From contig NZ_JALKFX010000017.1 of NCBI RefSeq assembly GCF_023243045.1, positions 16,926 to 80,925 of the forward strand: 64,000 bases of DNA, read 5' to 3'. The notes beneath the pieces are model-generated. The model saw only the letters and a program-made list of their open reading frames with translations. It did not search any database and was not told the origin of the DNA. Shown one piece after another: positions 19,001-26,514 of this stretch. The DNA is from Frankia sp. AgB32. GTDB taxonomy: Bacteria; Actinomycetota; Actinomycetes; Frankiales; Frankiaceae. The position numbers and the translations under genes were made by a program. The stretch's first letter is position 1; the number at the start of each line of letters is the position of its first letter.

Positions 19001-19430
19001 GACATAGGTCAAGAATATCGCTGCTGGTCAGAAACACCGTCGGCTGCGCGTCGCGCACTATCCCTAGAAGCGTCGAGAGCGATCTGCCGGCATCCGGCGG
19101 ATAGGCCGGAACGGCGACTACTCCGGCGTACAAGCAGCCAAAATACGCTGCTATGTACTGGGGCCCGGGAGCGTAAAGGAGCAGCGCCCGGTCCCCAGGC
19201 TGGGTGCGCCGGCCGAGCGCTGCGGCGATCGTCCTGGCCTGCGTGTCCAGCGCGGCATAGGTGACCACGTCACCGGCTGAGCCGTCCTCGAACCGGGTCG
19301 TCCCCGTCAGGAACCGGAACGCGTACTGCTCCGGCTGGGACTGCGCCTGGGCGCGCAGGGCGTCACCCAGCGTCGCAACGCTGGGCAGTCCGAGCACAGA
19401 CGCGCCGGTCTTCGGAACAAACGTGGTCAC
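16044..19430 (-). CDS. FAAL - peptidyl carrier - condensation protein (NRPS loading module)
   Basis: A 1128-residue synthetase. Residues about 20-590 are a fatty acyl-AMP ligase (YAPGPQYIAAYFGCLYAGVV, LQYTSGSTGDPRGVMVSHAN, SWLPPYHDMGLIG). A carrier domain follows (FFAVGGDSLRAVEA, phosphopantetheine Ser near 624), then a condensation domain with the HHxxxDG catalytic motif as AHHMIADGW near residue 825. It would activate a fatty acid, load it on the carrier and transfer it to an amine. No adenylation domain or second carrier follows, so the amine acceptor must be a free small molecule or must come from elsewhere. The start is GTG with AAGGA upstream. Somewhat lower GC than the flanks is compatible with acquisition. 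Confidence 0.9.
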   Translation of the reverse strand: MTTFVPKTGASVLGLPSVATLGDALRAQAQSQPEQYAFRFLTGTTRFEDGSAGDVVTYAALDTQARTIAAALGRRTQPGDRALLLYAPGPQYIAAYFGCLYAGVVAVPAYPPDAGRSLSTLLGIVRDAQPTVFLTSSDILDLCRVGLALEGDVPPGSWLATDTVDASPEEFVSPDGIGCESLAFLQYTSGSTGDPRGVMVSHANLLANIGAIAELTSVEAASRLVSWLPPYHDMGLIGAILTPICAGVETILISPADFLRDPLRWLEAISHFRATYSVAPDFAYGLCTRKADATRTRNLDLSRWKVALNGAEPVRTATLADFEATFGPCGFSPDSFRPVYGLAEATLLVSAPAPGAARRRITAPDTPTSALVSVGREIADTHVRIVDPQRVAAVPDGEIGEIWISGPGVAQGYWNRPRETELEFRATLPGHDRNFLRTGDLGLVEAGELYIAGRLKDMIVIRGRNYFPQDLESAAWSADSRVRPGCVAAFGVTTDEQEQLVVAAECGSPADASAIAEISRNIRAAISRKFGVVVHDVVLLQRGSIPKTSSGKIRRSVTATAYRHDDLSVIARSDVADGAAAHTPAAQVPSEPLGTISDKVSQALAAALGLHTIGPDVDFFAVGGDSLRAVEATAIAAELGVSFEASLLYSHPSVRELTEAITQSPDADGPARSATAVAVLRSPIARVGDAESYPLSSIQRRWAGDYLVDRERTWGNISQRLQLGEVDVERLAAASRAVWLRHESLRTVFPELDGELRQVIRPDCDVPIDVHDLRDRTAEERGTAIARIEREAAGHVFDLANGPLTRATLVRTDAQSSLLLLTAHHMIADGWSFLAVAKQIDVEFAASDQAPMADPTSPAGPRGRDRDGLRYRDYSAWMNRLEASGLLDESRRYWRSELSGELPVTMPVDDTIARYGSSAGASVVAALPADLVDAVRAAVANQRVGISAVLYAAFFAAVSGYTGNEDLIIGTPLAGRDRSDIRDMVGMFINLVPIRLRVKPELVFADLAAQVQLKLLGAVVHQRWQLDRMAQEIGVDRQPHLFPFTNTFFTTMEVGGDMPLPVGTAPFARDLPVDVRFHMMFYAYQFGSGIAVECRYRAALFDAASITSLVEDYLDVLRNGLLKAGDIG

Positions 19431-19559
19431 AGATCCTTCTCTCTGAGCTCACTACCACCGAGATCACGCGCTAGATGGTGGGCCGTCTGCCGCGCAGGTC
19501 CGGTATTCACCTCGAAGGACACCGACGGACCGCCGCGGCCGTCGACCCGGGCTGCCCGG
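19431..19559. other. Upstream region of the FAAL operon
   Basis: These 129 bp lie between the FAAL start and the end of the broken oxygenase frame on the same strand. They contain the AAGGA ribosome-binding site for the FAAL gene. No clear promoter boxes or hairpins were recognised. Confidence 0.3.
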
Positions 19560-20183
19560 TCAGCCGTTGACCAGATATTCTGTCCCCGAGATGAAATGTT
19601 CACCGTGGCGGGCCAGGTTATCGACGTTGACCGACTTTATGATCCATCTCTGGGCGAGGGACGCCGGGTTCCCGATGGAAGCGATCTCCTTCGCATGAAT
19701 CGCGTAGTTGTTGAAGGCCGCAACGAAGTCCCCCGGGCCGATGAACACCCGCTCCTTGACCTCGTGCAGGGTCTTCTTCAGCTTCTGGCTGAGCTCCTCG
19801 GCTGCCGGAGTGAGGCCGGAGGTCCGGTTCTCGAAGTAGCGGATGTCGTTCTCGCCGGTAAGGATCGGGTGTGGCTCTGCCTCACCGAGCTGACGAGCGC
19901 CGCCGTAGACCGTGAGATCGTCGAAAGGGGTGTGGAAGGAAACCTCGCGCAGGCGGTCGAGTTCTTCGTCCGAAAATGCGGTCATAATGTCGGCGTTCCG
20001 CGCGAAGGTCGTGAACACCTGGTTGGCGGGATCGCTCCGCATTCCTAGCATGTAGACATGGTCAGGCCGGACGAAATGATTTGCCAGGTCCTTGTGGAAG
20101 TAGATCTCGTTGAGTGCCTTCTGGGACTGGGAGTTGAAGAGCTCCCGCTTGGGGTAGATATCCTGGAAGACATCAGGCCGGGG
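19560..20183 (-). pseudogene. Truncated Fe(II)/2-oxoglutarate oxygenase (clavaminate/asparagine-oxygenase-like)
   Basis: An open frame of 208 codons resembling the C-terminal two thirds of clavaminate-synthase-like oxygenases. It shows DVFQDIYPKRELFNSQSQKA, the metal-binding FHKD (an H-x-D/E pair), RPDHVYMLGMRSDP, and the distal IRYFENRTSG ... FIGPGDFVAAFNNYAIHAKE with the second His. The first ATG in frame is at 20051, which would lose the FHKD iron ligands. An in-frame TGA at 20184-20186 blocks the N-terminus, although a second frame (PRVTATPVNRDDPGL) continues the homology-like text up to the IS630 insertion. It looks like an amino-acid hydroxylase of the FAAL locus ruined by frameshift and N-terminal loss. 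Confidence 0.6.
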
Positions 20184-20300
20184 TCATCCCTGTTTACCGG
20201 GGTGGCAGTTACCCGGGGGAGCTCCCGCCGCACCCGAAATGGCTGGCTGCGGCAAAGTCGGCCGTGACGGAATCGGCGGAATTCATGATTGCCGAGTCTA

Positions 20301-21427
20301 GTGTCCTGAGTCGTAGATTCGTGCGCAGATAGAATGGGCTGGTGCCTGGCCCGAGCGCGGAACCCATCGAGTTGTCGGCTGCCGAGCGTGCGGTGCTGGA
20401 AGGGTGGGCCCGGCGGCGCAAGACCGCGCAGGCGCTGGCGTTGCGCTCGCGGATAGTGCTGGCCTGCGCGGACGGCGGGACGAACTCGGGGATAGCGACC
20501 GAGCTCGGGATCACCCGGGGGACGGTTGCGAAGTGGCGGAGCCGGTTCACGGTCGACCGGCTGGAGGGCCTGTCGGACGAGGCGCGTCCAGGGGCGCCGC
20601 GGAAGGTCACCGACGTGCAGGTCGAGGCTGTGATCGCGAGGACGCTGGAGGAGAAGCCGCCGAACGGCGACACGCACTGGTCGTCGCGGTCGATGGCGAG
20701 GGTCAGCGGGTTGTCGCAGTCGACGGTGTCGCGGATGTGGCGGGCGTTCGGGTTGAAACCGCACCTGGTCGAGACGTGGAAGCTGTCCACCGACCCGCTG
20801 TTCGTGGACAAGGTCCGTGACGTGGTCGGGGTCTACCTCGACCCGCCGGAGAAGGCGATCGTGCTCTGCGTCGACGAAAAATCCCAGGTGCAGGCACTGG
20901 ACCGCACCGCACCGGTGCTGCCGATGATGCCGGGTACGCCGGAGCGGATGACCCACGACTACGTCCGGCATGGCACGACCAGCCTGTTCGCCGCCCTCGA
21001 CCCGACGTCGGGGTCGGTGATCGCGCAGACCTACCGGCGGCACCGCCACCAGGAGTTCCTGCGTTTCCTCAAGCTGATCGATTCCTCGGTGCCGAAGGGC
21101 TACGACCTTCACCTGGTCCTGGACAACTACGCCACCCACAAGACCCCGGCGGTGAAGAAGTGGCTGTTGCGCCACCCCCGCTTCCACCTGCACTTCACTC
21201 CGACGTCGGCGTCGTGGATGAACCTGGTCGAGCGCTGGTTCGGGGAGCTGACCAACCGCAAGCTGCGCCGATCCACGCACCGGTCGGTCGTCGAACTCGA
21301 AGCGGACATCCGTAAATGGATCAACTCCTGGAACAAGGACCCGAAGCCGTTCGTCTGGGCCAAGACCGCCGACGAGATCCTTGAAACCCTCGCCGCGTAC
21401 TGCCAGCGAATCAGCGACTCAGGACAC
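20301..21427 (+). mobile_element. IS630-family insertion sequence with terminal inverted repeats
   Basis: The left end reads GTGTCCTGAGTCGTAGATTC (from 20301). The right end, read inward on the other strand from 21427, is GTGTCCTGAGTCGCTGATTC. Over 28 bp, 23 positions agree. Both ends are flanked by TA (20299-20300 and 21428-21429) in the context C-TA...TA-G, which is the TA/CTAG target and duplication known for IS630. The element is 1127 bp, has one transposase gene and appears intact, so it is probably young. Confidence 0.9.
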
Positions 21428-21430
21428 TAG
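20342..21430 (+). CDS. IS630-family transposase
   Basis: A 362-residue DDE transposase. An N-terminal helix-turn-helix region (ATELGITRGTVAKWRSRF) is followed by the catalytic core: the first Asp in VLCVDEKSQVQAL, the second in LHLVLDNYATHKTP, and the Glu in SWMNLVERWFGELTNRKL. It starts with GTG 20342. Its stop codon TAG is made of the duplicated TA target plus the first flanking G, so the gene borrows its stop from the insertion site. Translation is complete and undamaged. Confidence 0.93.
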   Translation: MPGPSAEPIELSAAERAVLEGWARRRKTAQALALRSRIVLACADGGTNSGIATELGITRGTVAKWRSRFTVDRLEGLSDEARPGAPRKVTDVQVEAVIARTLEEKPPNGDTHWSSRSMARVSGLSQSTVSRMWRAFGLKPHLVETWKLSTDPLFVDKVRDVVGVYLDPPEKAIVLCVDEKSQVQALDRTAPVLPMMPGTPERMTHDYVRHGTTSLFAALDPTSGSVIAQTYRRHRHQEFLRFLKLIDSSVPKGYDLHLVLDNYATHKTPAVKKWLLRHPRFHLHFTPTSASWMNLVERWFGELTNRKLRRSTHRSVVELEADIRKWINSWNKDPKPFVWAKTADEILETLAAYCQRISDSGH

Positions 21431-21709
21431 GTGAGGGGATCGAGTGCGACAAGGAGTTTCATGATCGGCGGTCTTGGCAGTCGCACTTGGCGTCACGCTC
21501 TGTGTCCGTTGATTGCTTTACAGTCAAGGAAGGTCGGCGGTAATCGCCGGTGACGGGTGCCTGCGGCTACGTCGCAGCGTGATCCTGGGCAGGGCGGCCC
21601 GGCCGTTCGTTCGTGCAATCCCAGCCCAAAGAGATGGTATTTGCCCGCGGAACTAATCACAGCCAGTAATCATCCGCGCATGTCCGTGAGGGTCGTCACA
21701 TCTGGCTGC
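21431..21709. other. Gap after the IS element with one inverted repeat
   Basis: No gene is supported here. An inverted repeat AGTGCGAC (21443-21450) / GTCGCACT (21480-21487) lies just outside the IS right end. Its role is unknown. Confidence 0.4.
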
Positions 21710-22140
21710 TCATCCATGGCTCTCCGCCAGGATCGCCAGGGTGGCCGGGCTGGGATTGATGTCGCTCCAGGCGAGGTACTCGGAGCGGGTGGGGCCATCG
21801 GTGATGGCGAGGACGGCGAGTCGCGGATCGGGCTGGACGTGGCGGGCGGCCAGCAGGGTGACGGCGAGGTTGTGCCGGACGAGGCCGAGCATGAAATCGG
21901 GCGCCAGGGCCTCGAACGCTACGTGCCGGCGCAGGCCGGCCGCGGCGAGAGCGCTGTCGCTCTGCGGCCGTCCGGGGGTGCCGGCGGGAAAGTCGGTGAA
22001 GGCCTCCGCGGCCAGATCGCTCAGCTGCACCCTGCCGGCCGGCAGGGTGTGCCGCGCGCTCGGCACGGCGACCAGCCGGTCGATGACCAGCAGGCGCCAT
22101 GGCACCCCGCTGTCCCAGGTGTAGCAGGTCATCCCGAAGG
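21710..22140 (-). pseudogene. C-terminal fragment of a LysR-type regulator
   Basis: The frame reads LLVIDRLVAVPSARHTLPAG, then VQLSDLAAEAFTDFPAGTPG, later NLAVTLLAARHVQPDPRLAV and finally TDGPTRSEYLAWSDINPSPA. This is the pattern of the second half of a LysR substrate-binding domain, ending at the normal C-terminus. No helix-turn-helix or first sub-domain precedes it; upstream in frame the sequence becomes unrelated and arginine-rich. The rest of the gene has therefore been lost by deletion or fusion. Confidence 0.65.
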
Positions 22141-22299
22141 CGGCGTGGCCGTCGCGCAGGAACAGCGGAAGCGACGGGCCGTCGGCGAGGTAGTGCCCTC
22201 TGTCTGGGCGACGCGCAGGATCGGGCGGTCGCCGGTCAGCTCGTCGACGCGGGCCCCCGCCCCGAGGGCGAAGCCGTCGTTCATCAGGTTGTACAGGGT

Positions 22300-22700
22300 G
22301 TTCACGCCGACGTCGGGGCGGCGGGAGCCGCGGGTCCGGTAGCGCACCGAGCCCCAGCCATCGCCCGACAGCCTGAGGAACGGCTGCCCGCCGGCGACGG
22401 GGCTGGTGAGCTCGGCCCATGCGCCGGTAGACCCGCCGGTCGAAGATTCGGTTCTCCTTCCTGATCGAGCGGGGTGACCAGCATGTCCTCGAGGGTGGAG
22501 GCGATGCCGTGGTCGTCGAGCGGCAGGTCGGCGCTGAGCTCGAGGAGGAGTCGGGCGCGAGCGCGCGGGCCGACGGTGAGATCGATGCCCCGCTCGGCAC
22601 GCACGCGGGCGACGAGCCGGCCGACGAGCAGATCGACGATCCGCTCGACGCCTGCCCGGTCATGGTGGTTCGGCACCACGTCATTGTGGATAGGCGGCGG
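22300..22700 (-). pseudogene. Possible C-terminal remnant of an AAA-2-type ATPase
   Basis: On the minus strand the frame NHHDRAGVERIVDLLVGRLV, then ERGIDLTVGPRARARLLLEL and DDHGIASTLEDMLVTPL resembles the lid domain at the end of ClpA/AAA-2-like ATPases. No Walker motifs are present upstream and the frame breaks down afterwards. A further short frame (MNDGFALGAGARVDELTGDR, 22190-22290) was not recognised. The whole 21.7-22.9 kb segment looks like fused gene remnants. The identification is tentative. Confidence 0.33.
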
Positions 22701-22885
22701 TGAGGGTCGGCCGGATCGGGCCAGCTCGCGGGAGACATGCCGCGGGCCGGCTGCTGGCGATGTGCCTCGATCTCCACGACGACAAGGCCGCCCAGCTCGA
22801 CCGCCTGGCCGCCTGGCTCCCTGACTCCTGGCGCCTGTCGATCGCGCCGTCCAGGACTACCGGTCCCGGGGCCGGGCCGGGGACA

Positions 22886-24559
22886 CTAGCCGAAGGTGAA
22901 GGAGTATGCCTGGAGGCCGGGGCTGAGGCGGACGTCGAGTGTTCCGGTGACGGATTTTGGCTCGCTGACGAGGGTGTAGATGTTGGGCGCGCCGCCGACG
23001 TGCTGGCTGGTGGTGTGCCCGTCGAGGGTGGTCGTGATGGTGCCGGTGCCGGCGAGGTCGAGATAGACGTTGTCGGCGTCGAAGTTCAGCTCGATGCCGG
23101 CCCCCTCACCCGCCGTCAACGCCTCGGGGCTCGCGGTCCAGCTTCCGGTGAGCGCGAAGGTGTTCGACGGGAGTGTGCTCGGGTATTCGTAGGTGGACGC
23201 GGTGGCGCGCAGAGGGCCGTCGCCGGCGTAGGCCTGCTGCCGTTCGGTGCCGAGGTAGGTCTCCGGTGACTGGTTGACGTCGGTCGGCGTGGTGTCGGCG
23301 ACGTCGGTGGCCCTGGGCAGGGAGACACCCGGGTGGGCCGCGGTGAGCAGTTGGCGGATGAGGCTCTCGGTCTCGCCGTAGCTGCCCTCGCCGATGGCGA
23401 TGTGGCGGATCTGGCCGTTGGCGTCGATGAGGTACTCGGCGGGCCAGGACTCGTTGGTGAAGGCGTTCCAGGTCGCGTAGCCGTTGTCGATGGCGACGGG
23501 ATAGGTGATGTGCAGCCGCCGGGCGCCGGCGGCGACATTCGACGGGACGTGCTCGAAGGCGTATTCAGGGGTGTGCACGCCGATCACCTGGAGTCCGGCC
23601 CCCGCGTAGTTGCGATACCAGCCCTCGACGTGCGGGATCGCCCGCTGGCAGTTGATGCAGGAGTACGCCCAGAAATCGACGATGGTGACTTTTCCCGCCG
23701 TCGCCGCGGGCTTTCCGCCCGGCGTGTTGAGCCACTGCTGGATACCGGTGATCCCGGGCGCCTTCCCACAGTCGGAAAGCGTCAGTGCCGGTTCCTGGGA
23801 GCAGCTGCCCGGACTGTTGCTCTGCGCGGCGAGATCGGTCTGGCCGGCATGGTCGAGGTCGCGGTTGAGGGCGGCGGTGTAGTCCGGGACCGCGCGTTGC
23901 AGGGCGTCGGTGACGTTGAAACTGAGCGCGACGGCGAGGCCGATCAGCACGACGCCGGCGACGATCTGCACCCCACGCTGCCGGCGCCGGAAGGACTGGA
24001 CCCGTTCGGCGACCCGCTGACCCGCGAGCGCGAAGATCATGAGCGGGACGCTCGCCCCGACGGCGAAGGCAACGGTCAGTTCCACTGTGTGCACACCGAT
24101 ATGGCCGGTGGCGCCGGCGACGGTGATCGCGGCCAGCACCGGCCCCGCGCAGGGCACATAGACCGCGCCGAGGGCGAGGCCGAGCACGAACCCGCGATGG
24201 CGCCCGTCGACCCGGAACCCACGCAGCCGGGCGAAGGGCCGTTCCAGCAGCTCCTGCACCCGGGGAACGAGCATCCCGATGCCCAGCAGCACCAGCACCA
24301 CCAGTCCGGCCCACCGCAGGGTGTCCTGCGGAATCGGCAGGGCGTCGACCACGACGGTACCCAGCAGCGTGATCAGACTGAAGCTGATCGCCAGCCCGAG
24401 GACGACCAGAAACGGACGACCGCCAGCCCGGGCCTGACTGTCCGCGCCGCGCGGCCCGGCCGCACCCCCGGACATGAACACCACGGGCAGCACGGGCAGG
24501 ACACAGGGCGAGATTCCGGTGATCAGCCCGCCGACCAGGCCGATCAGCAACTCCCGCAC
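22886..24559 (-). CDS. dipZ: DipZ-like thiol:disulfide interchange protein (CcdA + thioredoxin + C-terminal domain)
   Basis: A 557-residue membrane protein. Residues 1-230 form a CcdA-like six-helix unit with the redox pair C19 (ISPCVLP) and C137 (YVPCAGP). After a linker, a periplasmic-type thioredoxin fold follows with C-x-x-C in FWAYSCINCQRAIPHV (Cys near 300 and 303). About 130 C-terminal residues form the beta-rich domain seen in mycobacterial DipZ. It would carry reducing power across the membrane to extracytoplasmic thiols, for example in cytochrome c maturation. The start is GTG at 24559; no strong ribosome-binding site is visible and the longer open frame upstream is non-coding in character. 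Confidence 0.85.
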   Translation of the reverse strand: MRELLIGLVGGLITGISPCVLPVLPVVFMSGGAAGPRGADSQARAGGRPFLVVLGLAISFSLITLLGTVVVDALPIPQDTLRWAGLVVLVLLGIGMLVPRVQELLERPFARLRGFRVDGRHRGFVLGLALGAVYVPCAGPVLAAITVAGATGHIGVHTVELTVAFAVGASVPLMIFALAGQRVAERVQSFRRRQRGVQIVAGVVLIGLAVALSFNVTDALQRAVPDYTAALNRDLDHAGQTDLAAQSNSPGSCSQEPALTLSDCGKAPGITGIQQWLNTPGGKPAATAGKVTIVDFWAYSCINCQRAIPHVEGWYRNYAGAGLQVIGVHTPEYAFEHVPSNVAAGARRLHITYPVAIDNGYATWNAFTNESWPAEYLIDANGQIRHIAIGEGSYGETESLIRQLLTAAHPGVSLPRATDVADTTPTDVNQSPETYLGTERQQAYAGDGPLRATASTYEYPSTLPSNTFALTGSWTASPEALTAGEGAGIELNFDADNVYLDLAGTGTITTTLDGHTTSQHVGGAPNIYTLVSEPKSVTGTLDVRLSPGLQAYSFTFG

Positions 24560-24723
24560 GTTCGCAGCGTAATGCCGGCTCCGGGCGGTCGGACCCACGA
24601 ATTCTTCGGACTTGATAAAGATCGGCCGTCCTACCGGGACGGCAGCTCGACCGGCCGGCGGGTGCCCGGGCGACTCTGGCGACGGCCGGCCACCTCCACG
24701 AAGCAGGTGGCCTTCATCCGCGG

Positions 24724-25908
24724 TCAGGTTGGCTCGGGACCCGTCTCGCGGCTTGGGGTGGGATCGGCCGGGTCTGCCGGCGCGGTGGGACCGCGTGCGG
24801 CGAGTGCTGCCGCCACGGAGGCGACGGCGATCGTGACGAGGGCGCCGAGGATGAGGGCGGCGGGTTCGCCGGTAGCCAGCAGATGCGACTGCGCACCGAG
24901 CGTCGCGGCCGCGACCGGCACTCCGAGTTGCGCGGCGGCCAGCGCACCGAGCGTTGCCGGCTGGCCGATCAGGCGGTTGACGAGGTGACACAGACCGGCC
25001 CCGAGACCGAGCGCCAGACCGAGCCCGATCAGGGCGGGGCGCCGGGCGAGAGCCGCCAGGTCCAGGGACGCCCCGAGCCAGATGAAGAACAGCGGGCCGA
25101 AGAAGCCTTCCGTGATGGCGAAGAGCTGGCGGGCCAGGCGGCGCGGTTCGCCGACGGCGGCGACGGCCAGACCGAAGGCGAACCCGGCCAGCATGATCGA
25201 CACCCGGGAGGTCTGGGCGACGGCGGCCAGACCGAACAGCAGGGCGAGATTGATCCGCAGCTCCAGGGCGAACTTGCGTCGTTCCGACAGGTGGTGGAGC
25301 TTTTTCTGCCACCCACGGCGTTCGGTCTCGCGCAGGATGGCGAACAGCGCAACGGCGCAGACCACCACCACGACGGCCCCGATGGCCGCGCGGGCCGCCC
25401 TGGAGGGGTCGATCGCCAGAGGCAGGGCGACGATGCACGCGGCGTCGGCGATGGCCACCTGGGGCAGCAACTGCAGGATCGCGGTGCCTTCGAGCTGTAG
25501 TGCGTCGAGGATGGGCAGGACGAGGGCGGCGGAGGACGAGGACAGCAGCACGGCGTACAGGGCGGCGTGGCCGGTGCCGAAGACCGTGGAGACAGCCAGG
25601 GCGACGGGAACGGACGCCGCGACCACGGCGGCGGCGTGCAGCAGCCCGACCGGCAGCGCGTGCCGAAGGCCACGGTCACCCACCGGGACATGTGAGCCGG
25701 CGACGAACATCACCAGCGCGAACCCGACGTTGGCCAGGAACGCGAAGGTGGATGCTGTCGGGTCCAGGCGTCCCACGCCCATCGGGCCGAGGATGATCCC
25801 GGCCAGGAGTTCACCGACCACGACGGGCAGTCGCCAGCGGCGCGAGAGCGCCAGCAGCGGACCGGTGATCCCGGCCAGGCAGACCAGCGCCAGGAGAGCG
25901 AAGCTCAC
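24724..25908 (-). CDS. CPA2-family cation:proton antiporter (Kef-like membrane domain)
   Basis: A 394-residue integral membrane protein. The N-terminus LPVVVGELLAGIILGPMGVG is the classic first motif of Kef/NapA-type antiporters. About twelve hydrophobic segments follow, with the LSSSSAALVLPIL stretch in the transport core. There is no C-terminal RCK/KTN nucleotide-binding domain, so it resembles the short Na+/H+ antiporter forms. It starts with GTG in a GTGA overlap with the preceding small gene. Which ion it moves is not predictable. Confidence 0.86.
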   Translation of the reverse strand: MSFALLALVCLAGITGPLLALSRRWRLPVVVGELLAGIILGPMGVGRLDPTASTFAFLANVGFALVMFVAGSHVPVGDRGLRHALPVGLLHAAAVVAASVPVALAVSTVFGTGHAALYAVLLSSSSAALVLPILDALQLEGTAILQLLPQVAIADAACIVALPLAIDPSRAARAAIGAVVVVVCAVALFAILRETERRGWQKKLHHLSERRKFALELRINLALLFGLAAVAQTSRVSIMLAGFAFGLAVAAVGEPRRLARQLFAITEGFFGPLFFIWLGASLDLAALARRPALIGLGLALGLGAGLCHLVNRLIGQPATLGALAAAQLGVPVAAATLGAQSHLLATGEPAALILGALVTIAVASVAAALAARGPTAPADPADPTPSRETGPEPT

Positions 25909-26321
25909 TGGTGCTCCGCTGCCGGGGCTGGCAGCGCCGGGCCGGCGCTGGGGGCCGCCAGTCGACAGGGGATGTCGGTGTTCTCGTCGGTGTGGTAACT
26001 CGCGCAGACCCGGTGGTAGCCGTCGGCGACCTGGAGCGCCCGTCCCGACGTCAGGTCGCCGCGGATCAGCAGCACCGGAGACAGCGCCCTGCGATGGGCG
26101 ATCTTGTGCAGATCCGCGGCAACGTGCGGGTTGTCGACCGGCAGCAGCGGCAGCGCGGACGCACGCAGGATGTCCTTGGCCTTCCAGCGCCGGGTCTCGG
26201 CCGCGCGCAGCAGCCCAACCAGGGCGTCGACCTCCGCAGGCTCGGACAGGAGCCCGAGATAGGCCACCGCCGCGGGGTAGTCATGGTCTTCGGGGTCGCT
26301 CTTCCACAGGACGTCGGGCAT
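25905..26321 (-). CDS. Small conserved protein with ParB/Srx-like motif
   Basis: A 138-residue soluble protein. The pattern WKAKDILRASALPLLPVDNP, then LSPVLLIRGD and ALQVADGYHRVCASYHTDEN resembles ParB/sulfiredoxin-fold proteins, in which the 'GxHR' element binds a nucleotide. It overlaps the antiporter gene by 4 bp and is preceded by AGGAGGAG nine bases upstream of the ATG. Co-translation suggests a regulatory or nucleotide-sensing partner for the antiporter. The function is inferred only from fold-like motifs. Confidence 0.65.
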   Translation of the reverse strand: MPDVLWKSDPEDHDYPAAVAYLGLLSEPAEVDALVGLLRAAETRRWKAKDILRASALPLLPVDNPHVAADLHKIAHRRALSPVLLIRGDLTSGRALQVADGYHRVCASYHTDENTDIPCRLAAPSAGPALPAPAAEHQ

Positions 26322-26514
26322 CCGTTCATGCTCCTCCTCTCACCCGCCGACCTGGAACGTCGACGACTGCCGAGCGGGCGTCCCCGGGTCCCGATCCGGT
26401 GCCGTCCGCGACTCCCGAAGGTCTGTGGGCAGGTCGCCGCGTAGGGTCGAGAGTGCTGGTCACGCCGTACGGCGCTGGCGCCGCCCGGAGCGGCGGGGTC
26501 AGGAAGGGGCGTAG

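Noticed and set aside
20045..21280. 411-codon minus-strand frame across the IS element
   Set aside because: It is antisense to the intact IS630 transposase and ends in the wrong frame of the broken oxygenase.
24560..25438. In-frame extension of the DipZ frame to 850 residues
   Set aside because: The extra 290 residues are arginine-rich antisense of the antiporter gene; the CcdA domain starts normally at GTG 24559.
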